Of a stretch of 64,000 bases of DNA, positions 55,935 to 64,000 are shown one piece after another (within the stretch, counting starts at the first letter, position 1; each line of letters begins with the position of its first letter). The DNA lies in assembly GCA_030248225.1 (NCBI GenBank), contig JASANE010018629.1, positions 1 through 64,000 of the forward strand, written 5' to 3'. Source of the stretch: Trileptium ribeirensis. Lineage: Eukaryota; Nematoda; Enoplea; Enoplida; Thoracostomopsidae. The position numbers and the translations under genes were made by a program. The notes beneath the pieces were generated by a model. The model made no database searches. It worked only from the letters and a program-made list of their open reading frames with translations, and had not been told where the DNA came from.

Positions 55935-56064
55935 ACGAAACCGGTGATTGAATTTCCACCGTCCTTGTTGAGGAAGCTAGTTAAAGCTAGAAATACGTTG
56001 ACAGAACGACGTGCCAGCTGGCGGAAGAATTTCGGTGTTAAGCGAAATGCACGAATCATTATAG
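55935..56064 (+). CDS. Candidate internal exon, unrecognised protein
   Basis: A plus-strand acceptor (ATGATTGCAG) at 55934 and donor (ATAG|GTACATG) at 56064/56065 bound 130 nt, 43 codons with one spare base. The encoded segment opens TKPVIEFPPSLLRKLVKARN, is basic and helix-like, and includes RRASWRKNFGVKRNAR. It is the best plus-strand exon candidate outside mobile elements. No partner exon recognised, no family known to me. Confidence 0.35.
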
Positions 56065-56558
56065 GTACATGCTTTGTTTCTCGATTGATTGTAATTTTTA
56101 ATTTTGTAAGTAAGGCATATTATTGCCTGTGATATGTTAAATCATTCACATACCACTTTGTTTGTTGCGGTGTGTTGTGAAGTATATATCCTATGCCTAA
56201 ATAGTTAACGGCTGGAATTAGCGTAACATCCTAAAACAATCAAATATCCTGTAGATCAAAACGGGTCCGCCAAGTTCCGAACACACATGCGCACAAGTAT
56301 AATTTTAGTAGTTTAAACAAACCAGTATAGTATTACTCACTAATCATAGTTTATCACATTTGAATCGATTATCGGTATTAATAGTTCGTTTTCTCCGATT
56401 TTCAAATAGTTTCATGTTGGAGTAATAAAAAAAGTAGTAGTCTTGACGAGAGACAAAGCTTGGGTAAATATCAACCACATACCGAGGGTAGCACTTACTA
56501 ATACTGGTATATATACTTCAATCGGTGTGGCAGCCAAGTTGTGCCTAAAATTTGTTTT
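56065..56558. other. Intergenic or intronic stretch
   Basis: AT-rich, no feature recognised. If the exon candidate at 55935 is real, this is its downstream intron. Confidence 0.35.
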
Positions 56559-56822
56559 TTGAAATATTTCCCACGTCATTTTGGACACTGTCTATAACTT
56601 TTAGATATCCCAGTTGGTTTAACAGCAATGCTATGGTTTGAACCTTCCAGTCAATGTATTTATAAAGGTATCCGTTGAAATATTTCCCACGTCATTTTGG
56701 ACACTGTCTATAACTTTTAGATATCCCAGTTGGTTTAACAGCAATGCTATGGTTTGAACCTTCCAGTCAATGTATTTATAAAGGTATCCGTTGATAAAAA
56801 CGTCATTCTGGACACCTTTCTA
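56559..56822. repeat. 116-bp tandem duplication plus partial third copy
   Basis: Two virtually identical 116-bp units start at 56559 and 56675 (TTGAAATATTTCCCACGTCA). A short diverged third start (TTGATAAAAACGTCATTCTG) follows at 56791 to about 56822. Near identity means the duplication is recent. Confidence 0.93.
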
Positions 56823-57546
56823 GTTTGTTTCGTTCAAATTTGACAACATGTAAATTTCTAATCTCTGCAGTGAAACTGAATGCTATATATAATTTATTAA
56901 ATATACTAAAATCGATATATCGATTCCGTACGTATGCGAATTATAAGCAACATTTCGTAGCTGTTGAAACTAATTTTAGTTTGTAATATACAGACCTAGC
57001 AGTTATTAATGAGCGCTGTTTATTCGATATTCCTTCGAATTTCTTTCGTTTCGTTCGGGAAATTCGGAATTAAATTTAGTCACCTGCATATTCACCTGCA
57101 CGCCCCATATTCATCGTTGAATTCCGTAGTCTAATCGACTAGGGTGGCCATTGAGGCGTTGGGACCCATTCTATTGGGCTTGAAATGGCAAGGAACCACG
57201 GCAAAATACAGTTACAACTGCGGCAAGTGCCCTGAGACGTGGATCAAGTGTTTAAACGACGCCAATGTTTCGCTTCGACAACATACGGAGGGAGATTGTT
57301 CCAAAAGTTCACAACCCGATGACTGAAGTAATGCAGGCGTTTCATTGTTTTTGGAATGTCAGACGGCTTTATCTTATACCAATGACCCCGTGTGTCTGGA
57401 TTGCCAGGTACAAATAGATTTTCAAAAGGCAACTTAATTTGATAGGTCATTATTTGGTAAAGAAGTATGTCCGACCTCAGGCGTCTTGTTTCAAGCGTCT
57501 GCAATTGAAGATAACGGAAACGGTCCTCACAATCCAAATGGCTGAT

Positions 57547-58989
57547 TCAAGGTAATAGTTTCGTCACTCTACGCTGAACAGTCTCTAGCAATATAATATC
57601 CCTTCCATGGTACGGAAACCACACCTGCGTCACATATTCCAAATGTGGACGTACCAAAGACGTAATCAGAAGCAACAACGATGACTTCGTTAGATTTTTG
57701 AAGTGTCGTTTAATCATCCCATACACTTTGTTACCAGCTGTAACAGCGGTGTTACACTGCTCCTCCCATTTTAAGTCGTTGCTGATGATAACACCTAGAT
57801 CGCGTAAGAATGTAGCTTCGATTAGCTGATCCCCGTTCAGGCCATACGCAAGTTTAGGATTATTTGCTCCAAAATACATCACGAATGATTTGGTAGCGTT
57901 GAATTCTATTGCATTGTTACGAGAATAATCACATAACAAGGTTAGACTGTTCTTGAGATTGAGAGCATCCGAGGTGCAAACGGTAGTTCTAAGACGAGCA
58001 AATACTTTGAGGTCGTCAGCAAATTTAAGGAGTTGGTTATCATCGCTCACACAATCATCGATATCGCTTATGTACAGAAGAAATAATACAGGGCCTACAA
58101 CGAATCCCTGTGGTACATCACTACTTACATCAACGCTAGCTGAAGTCTTGTCTATATATAACTCGCTGTGTTCTGCCACTGAGGAAACTCTCAAACCATC
58201 GGATTGTCTTTGGACTTAAGCCAAAGAACGACAGCTTCTAAATCAACCGAGTGTGACTAACAGAGTCAAAAGTCTTTTTGAAGTCGAAATAGATGCAGTC
58301 AGCACTGTCCCTGTCGTTGAAAGCCCGAGTTATATAGTCGAGATATGTCAGCAGTTGCGTGCAGCATGACTTGCCGTGACGAAAACCGTACTGGGTTTCG
58401 TTAATAAATCATTTGCAGTTAAATAAGACATGAGCTGATCACATATAATTTGCTCCATAATTTTACTACATTTGCAAGTAAGACATACAGGTCGGTAATT
58501 AGCTACGTTATCAGTTGGACCCTTGTGTAACGGAACAACGTTTGCTATCAGCCATTCTTTAGGTAAAACACTCGAATTGTTCGATGGCGTAAATATCTTT
58601 GTTAATGGTCCTACAATTGAAGATGAAATGTAGCTAAAAGCTGCATTTGGTATCGGGTCAGGACCACAAGCTCTTTTGCAGTCAACTGCGGCAAGCTTTT
58701 TCATTACTGTATGTGCATCAAAAGTTATATCCGGCATTGTTACAGTTTCAGAAACAGGGAAATCAGCGACGGTGGCCGGTGGAACGCATACGGAAGCAAA
58801 AAAACTTATTAAACAGATGAGCGATTTCTTCGGGGTCGTAATAACTGGTTCCATCGGCGCGGTTTGTCGTAGCAGCGCCACATGGTTTTTGCGTCGTCTA
58901 TTCACATACGTATAAAATGACGATAGATACAGCAAAAGAGTCGTTTCCGTCCAGAAACCATTTTGACGCAACACATAACCGCTTCGCAA
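57547..58989 (-). pseudogene. A2 endonuclease remnant and reverse transcriptase, broken
   Basis: 58989-58348 gives [50 protein letters not shown] and NYRPVCLTCKCSK; a frameshift follows, and 58194-57547 gives [20 protein letters not shown] (motif 4; usual SGVPQGS), KFADDLKVFARL (FADD at 58012-58023), FLRDLGVIISNDLKWEEQC and PHLEYVTQVWFPY. The RT core aspartates remain. An endonuclease start (NARSTMNNMHEFELFAFDCN, VILFTETW) is separate, at 59317-59123. Confidence 0.87.
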
Positions 58990-59439
58990 TCTATGTCCTC
59001 GGATAGTGAAGCGTGTGAGGAAATTAGTTATTTTCTAACGTATATTGCTGTCCCACCACCCCGCCTCTCTGGTCGATCGTAATGATTCATAGTATATATA
59101 ATTGTTTAGCAAAATTGTAGCATCATAATAATTCACTTTTAATCCACGTCTCAGTAAATAATATAACATCAGGATTACAATCAAACGCAAATAGTTCAAA
59201 TTCGTGCATATTGTTCATAGTACTGCGAGCATTCATTAATACCACGTTTATACAGGTTTGAGTATATGTATCTGAATTATTGCCATTGTCATATTCACAA
59301 TCAAAGCTTCTCGACATATTATAAATTTATTGGATTGTCATTAGAAATACAACCAGCGGAATTTTCCATCGAAAAAATATTAGAATATTATATACATATA
59401 TATAAATATATATATTAGAAATATTATAAACAATACTAC

Positions 59440-60330
59440 CACGTACCAAACCCGGCTCGCTCCCTGACCATTTCTGAGCCCGTTTCATGCGCAATTTTCA
59501 GTCGATAACCCTTTGAGCTGGGGTTCGATCTGCATTAATGTAGACTGCATGTAATTTATTATTCTCATAACAAATATTTCTCAGCGCTTTTGCCTTTGAT
59601 AGTATAGCCGATTGCTGTGCAGCCGTACCCAAAATAACTTTCAACAATCGAGGCTTTGCTGGTTCCGCTGCGTTGCTATCATGGCTACGAGCACCGGACG
59701 CAGTTCCAAGGCGATATGTGGCCTTGATTTGATTATTAATTTCGGTTAAGACATACTCAATAGCTTGGCGGACAGCGGCTGTGTCGTTACCTTTCCGAGC
59801 CGTCCCATTACCACTAACGCATTCCCTGACGCCTGCAAAAATTAAATTGTTTTTGCGACGTTTTTGATCATCAATTCAGCAACGACCGTCACCATGATAT
59901 CACTGCTGCTCTGTCAACGGAACTACCACCAGTGTTTCCAGGTGCTGCCTAGTATGCGATTGGCCACTACAATGAAATCATTTGACACTGTTTCTGCCGG
60001 AGCAACTGGCGACCTTGCAGAAAGAGCGTTGATTTTAAATGTCAGTTGCATCATGCATCCCAGGATATCTTCTTGCTTCTTGGACATATCATCAGCTTTT
60101 TCGCTAAGCGATTTTACCACTCGAAGATCATCGTCGACATGGCCATTACACGAATCACAGTAGAAACGTATCGAGGCGTTTGCCTGTTCAGTCAATCGTG
60201 TTGCGTTGACTTGACACCACTACAGGGGCTGCACGGTGCAGATAAACGTCGCACAATGCACACTCGAGGAACGAGTCTCCATTATCAACGCGTATGACAG
60301 CGTGGCATAAACCACACGTCGGATTTATCG
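59440..60330 (-). pseudogene. A2 ORF1 with PHD-like finger
   Basis: Starting near 60320, the minus strand reads CGLCHAVIRVDNGDSFLECA and LCDVYLH, a PHD-like Cys/His finger, then, after a frame change, CDSCNGHVDDDL and a helical stretch VVKSLSEKADDMSKKQEDIL likely to form a coiled coil. This is the usual plan for ORF1 of this group. Confidence 0.72.
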
Positions 60331-60929
60331 GGGCAGTCGACAAAGACCATTTGCCAGTAATAAACATATTTAAACCGTAATCACAATAGCTATGATTATA
60401 TCTGAATATATATTTCTATTTTAATTTATATCGACCTTTTTAGTTTATTCGCGACCTATTCAAAGTTTGTTCAACTAACCAAATAAAAAGTAAATTTCGT
60501 TCGATTTATGGGCATTTTTTGATTGTTGCAAACGCGACAGTTATGGCTTGCGAGTACTTGATTTAATGTAATGTGCTTGAATTGCATAACAAAGAATGTT
60601 TTGCCTAGAAATGGATTGATTGTTGGATTTGGTAGGTTGATAAATATTTTGAAACCATCGGTTAATGTTAAAATAAATTATTGTTTTAGCCTGCAAAAAC
60701 GAAACCTTCAATCATTACAGCGGTCAGCGGTATCCGAACGATGCGATCGTGCTGTGCAGTGCTCATTGGAGGAAGCAGAAATACATTGGAGATTATTTTA
60801 CGATTGTGTGCCATGGACCAGTTAGTGAATGAAGTCAATACTTTCCTTAGTGTTATAGGTGCAAAACTCTGTGGTATAGAATCGGACTCAAACATTCACT
60901 GAATAACTTTAACTGCAGGGCAACATCTA
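60331..60929. other. Stretch with overlapping unrecognised frames
   Basis: Around 60686-60895 all three plus frames and one minus frame are open for 45-80 codons, so coding potential cannot be assigned. A plausible acceptor (TTGTTTTAG) at 60690 precedes it. Nothing recognised. Confidence 0.3.
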
Positions 60930-61315
60930 GGCTCTCCATTCGCTGAAAATTTTGCCAGAGGGCATGAACCAGGAGAGCCCCATGGTTCCGAACCGGGTGG
61001 ACGCCCGATTTTGCCAGGGGGCATTTTGCCAAGAGAATAACGGTTAAAAGTCGTGTCAGAAACACTGCCAAAATGGTTTTGATGGAGAGAAAAATTTTTC
61101 GAAGCAAATTTTGATAAAATTTGAGAAATTTTTGGCTTCAGAACGGAATTTTAGTACAAATTTTGATCAAATTTTTTTGTACTTTGGACCGATTGGAAAC
61201 AAAAAATTTTCCAAGAGGCGATGAACCGGGGGGAGCCCAAAATATTGCCAGGGGGCACCGAAAAATGCCAGGAGCCCCTGCCCACCCCACCCCAATTTGC
61301 AGAGTCCAGCAACAT
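60930..61315 (+). repeat. Dispersed repeat D, copy 2
   Basis: Collinear with 24340-24745: GGCTCTCCATTCGCTGAAAA at the start, then TTCCGAACCG, GCCAGGGGGCATTTTGCCAA, ACACTGCCAAAA, and GGGGGAGCCCAAAA in the same order. The 3' ends diverge after the last TTGCCAGGGG word. Same orientation as copy 1. Confidence 0.78.
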
Positions 61316-62326
61316 ATATGTAGTTTTGCTTTTGTTTTAGTTGAAATGCGTTTTAGCTGAAACGCAAACGTTGTCTTGATCTCTAACAATTCGCTTGAAG
61401 GTTTATCTTAAATTAGTTTGTAATTTCAAATGCATGTTGTGGCTTTTCTGAGAGAAGCCACGAACCACTGGTTCGACGGGGCTTCCAGAAAAGACACTAT
61501 AATGCTGTAGTCTAATAAATGTTTAGAAAGAGGTTTTTTTGGACCAAGTTACCCAGACAGTAAGTGTACAGGGGTGATTTTGTTATAAATCTATAGGTTT
61601 CGTGGAAAGTAACCGAACGGCCATGACTTGCTACGTCCTGACCCGGTCACCGGTTCTTGGTATACAGGTGAATCAGCGATTTCAGAAATTACTCATTAGA
61701 TTTCGTTTTCTTTGTTCCATCAAGCAACGTGTAAACCTTTAAATTTGGCACTAATCGACTTATCTCTAGACAGAGACAGTTATGGGAAAACTTGGCAGAT
61801 CTAAGATATCTCCACTCTGTTGGGAGTTTGACCAAAAAACGGTTAAATTTGGCCCATTCTCGGCAAAAAAGTCGGGACAGATTTTTATGGAGGTGCACAA
61901 AATTTTTTGTTTTTGGACTTCTTTCCTTGAACTAAAATCTTGTCTACGAAACAACTGTTTTTGCTTGCTGTATGGATATTGTGGGTCAAATTTAAAAAAA
62001 TTATTCTAACATTAAACATGGCGAACTATTATCGTATTTAATATTTACTATTTTTTGGCTGTTTGGACCGATTTTGGTTATTTTGCACGATTAGCGGATT
62101 TTGCGGATATATATCTCGCGAACCAGGAAAAAATTCCTTGCGAAACGTTGACCATGTTTGTCCGAAGAGTATGTTGAAATAATTTGAACGAGATATTTGG
62201 AAAATTTAGGTACCATATACATTTTGAAAATGGTATCTTGTGCAATTTCCCTAAAAACTAAGTTCAATATTCCTGGCTAGGTGGTAGTAATTTATGTGGC
62301 AACTTTGTGGATAAATGTAGGTATTT
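61316..62326. other. Intergenic stretch
   Basis: Apart from the hairpin at 61439, no gene or repeat boundary recognised. An open frame near 61782-62009 is antiparallel to two others, and none is supported. Confidence 0.35.
61439..61493 (+). repeat. Nested hairpin
   Basis: CTTTTCTG (61443-61450) pairs with CAGAAAAG (61486-61493), GAAGCC (61454-61459) with GGCTTC (61480-61485), and GAACC (61462-61466) with GGTTC (61470-61474) around a 3-base loop: 19 base pairs in about 51 bases. An alternative stem is GTGGCTT/AAGCCAC (61439-61461). Could be transcribed structure or a repeat end. Confidence 0.55.
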
Positions 62327-62815
62327 AGACATGGTTTTAAGTCAGTTAAACACTAACATTGATCAAATTGGGCACCTTAGTGACTGCTTAAACACTGTTT
62401 CCCGTTCTTGGGCGCCTTCCTATACCTCTTAAATTAGGATGGTCGTGTCTCTGGGGGCCCAAAAATTCGATTTTTCGTATCAGGCTCACCCAAAGTGCGG
62501 TTTAGTTCCGTTGAAAAACAAACCTTGAACAAATTGGGCTAAAGCTAAAACCAGGTCTAATACCTAGATTTGTCCATTTTAAGGGCAAATCTAGGTAATT
62601 AGACCTTGTTTTAGGTCAGTTAAAAATTAAACTTGATCGAATTGGGCACCGTAGTGACTTTCTAAACACTGGTTTCAGTTCCTAGAAACCTTCATGTACC
62701 CCTAAAATTGGGATAATCGTGTTTCTGGCGGCCCAAGAATTCGATTTTTCGTAACAGGCTCTGTTTTAGTACGATTTAGGTCCGTTAAAAAGCAAACTTG
62801 ATTCACCGCTATTCT
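62327..62815. repeat. Tandem duplication of about 274 bp
   Basis: Sequence beginning AGACATGGTTTTAAGTCAGT at 62327 recurs, diverged, from 62601 (AGACCTTGTTTTAGGTCAGT) with the same order of words (ATTGGGCACC, GTGACT, AAACACT, GGCCCAA, TTCGATTTTTCGTA, AAACAAA). Divergence is considerable, so the duplication is old. Confidence 0.8.
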
Positions 62816-62999
62816 GAATTATAATGCTTTCTAGAGCTATGGGATCAAAAAATGCGACCACAGTCATTAGACTAGTATCTCGAAATCGATGTTGAAATAG
62901 AGCGAGCGTGGTTTCATCAAGTGATCATTGTGTGTATCACTTGCAACAGGCTTTGATAATGATGCATACACTACGCTAACACCGTTGTAACTCTGAACC

Positions 63000-63570
63000 T
63001 ATTGAATAGCCTGGAATCTCGGTCACCCTGAACCCATCGAAAACAACTGAAAACGCAAGCAGATAACCAAACATGGTACACTGTACGCAATACATAACCA
63101 AGATACTGGATAATAGACTATATTCTGGATAACGGCTTCGTTGATCGTAAGCCCATTGAAAACATCTGAAAGTTCCTGAAATTATCTTGGATTATCTTAG
63201 ATAATCAAACCATCGTATTCGACATACCAAAAAATCTACGTAAAGACCATTCTTGATGCCCTCTATGCAATATATTACAAAACTACGGAAGGCAGAATAT
63301 TTTCTGGAAATCGGGTTCATTGACCTTAAACCCATTGAACACCTATGAAAAGGCATAAAATAATCGTGCTTCACTCTATATAACAAAATCATTGTATTCA
63401 GCGTTCAGAAAACCTGTATATACATTCTTGATGCCCTGCACGCAGTACATAACTAAACAAACGAACTACGTTTTCAAAATCGGATTCGTCAACCGTAAAA
63501 CCCTTGAAACCTCATGAAAGGTATAAAATAGTCAACTTTGGCTCTAGGAAGCAAATCCATTGTATCCAGC
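63000..63570. repeat. Degenerate tandem array, period about 175 bp
   Basis: The word CCCATTGAA with a following TGAAA recurs near 63033, 63152, 63331 and 63501 in diverged form, and TCTTGATGCCCT recurs at 63251 and 63426 (175 bp apart), each followed by a GCA-TA-ATA(C) stretch and a GGATT/CGGGTTCAT-type word. Three to four diverged units; no coding. Confidence 0.65.
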
Positions 63571-64000
63571 GTGTTTCATAACTTAACAGGCAATTATTGT
63601 AGGGTAAATACACGCAATCACATGCCGAAATTTGAAACATCACTACTTCTGACAACGTGTCTACGAACCATAAAAATTTTATCGAAATCCATCCACCCGA
63701 AGCTGTAAACAAAAGATATTTTCACGATTTTCCACCTAGCGCCTTCAGTGGAAACTCTGTTCGTTTCGTTTCAAAATCTTGTATTAGTTGGCGCCATGTG
63801 AAACTAAAATATTTTCAACATTATGTTCACTAAAATTATGAAAACGAAATACTAAATCAGGTCATTTCCCAAGCACTTATTTAACAAGATTCGCTCATTA
63901 AAAACAAGACAATACCTACTGAACTCCAGGACGTGATAAAATTGTCTCTACTTTTTTTTACATATGAGGAATAGAATTATCTACTAAATCACTGGGCGAC
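63571..64000. other. Window end, nothing recognised
   Basis: AT-rich sequence without a supported gene or repeat. Confidence 0.4.

Larger units (their letters stand above)
57130..60330 (-). mobile_element. CR1-like non-LTR retrotransposon A2
   Basis: Minus-strand copy of the family of A1. In element order: ORF1 with a PHD-like finger (60330-59440), start of endonuclease (about 59320-59123), then RT (58989-57547) and the C-terminal block to 57244, with a 3' UTR to about 57130 that aligns with the A1 3' end. Most of the endonuclease is missing. Stops and frameshifts show decay. Confidence 0.87.

Noticed and set aside
57144..57326. Plus-strand frame with a CGKC..C pattern, considered as a zinc-finger exon
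   Set aside because: It is antisense to the A2 3' end and 3' UTR, which align with A1; the Cys pattern is chance.
60571..60895. Several overlapping open frames with an acceptor-like site, considered as an exon
   Set aside because: All plus frames and one minus frame are open at once, so frame cannot be chosen and none resembles a known protein.
1..64000. Bacterial operons, phage or plasmid genes
   Set aside because: Spliced RAD23, long introns and animal-type non-LTR and hAT elements show eukaryotic nuclear DNA; no dense gene arrangement or Shine-Dalgarno pattern.

Overview
The window is animal (metazoan) nuclear DNA, AT-rich and loaded with transposable elements. It holds one clearly recognisable host gene, the DNA-repair and proteasome-shuttle gene RAD23, on the minus strand. 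Eleven coding exons between 25171 and 2955 splice at GT..AG junctions in matching phases into a 457-residue protein (UBL, Thr-rich linker, UBA1, STI1/XPC-binding, UBA2). Long introns, no operons and the families of mobile elements point to an invertebrate animal, but I cannot name the phylum from sequence alone. The protein resembles RAD23 of vertebrates and insects about equally by eye.

Layout. 1-2954: RAD23 3' flank plus one unrecognised possible first exon on the minus strand (1074-1328). 2955-25171: RAD23, whose introns carry three related TTAA-flanked MITEs (3301, 4311, 23291), a small MITE (5553), a seven-copy 132-bp tandem array (6779), a decayed CR1-like retrotransposon (A1, 16.5-19.3 kb), a foldback element (20926) and a complete non-autonomous hAT-like element (H1, 21731). 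25270-27966: a 5'-truncated RTE-type retrotransposon about 100 bp upstream of the RAD23 start codon, itself split by a CR1-like insertion. 29735-31185: a second hAT-like copy (H3) split by another CR1-like insertion. 31.2-34.8 kb: mostly unrecognised. 34.8-38.9 kb: CR1-like element B1 (ORF1 with a PHD-like finger, endonuclease, reverse transcriptase). 42.1-42.6 kb: a 3' fragment of the same type. 43.4-48.5 kb: a related element B2, broken by three separate small DNA elements. 49.56-52.28 kb: a retrotransposon 3' portion with an RNase H domain, split by hAT-like copy H2, which is itself split by a 262-bp retrotransposon tail, giving three levels of nesting. 52.5-57.1 kb: MITEs, short tandem repeats and two unrecognised possible exons. 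57.1-60.3 kb: CR1-like element A2 on the minus strand, same family as A1. 60.9-64 kb: repeats, including a dispersed repeat shared with RAD23 intron 1 and two degenerate tandem arrays.

No rRNA, tRNA, CRISPR array or bacterial-style operon was found. All retrotransposon reading frames are interrupted by stops, frameshifts, deletions or insertions, so none looks active. The most informative signals are target-site duplications and nested insertions, which order the insertion events in time. I see no convincing new host system; the unrecognised exons and repeat families are the places where something undescribed could sit.
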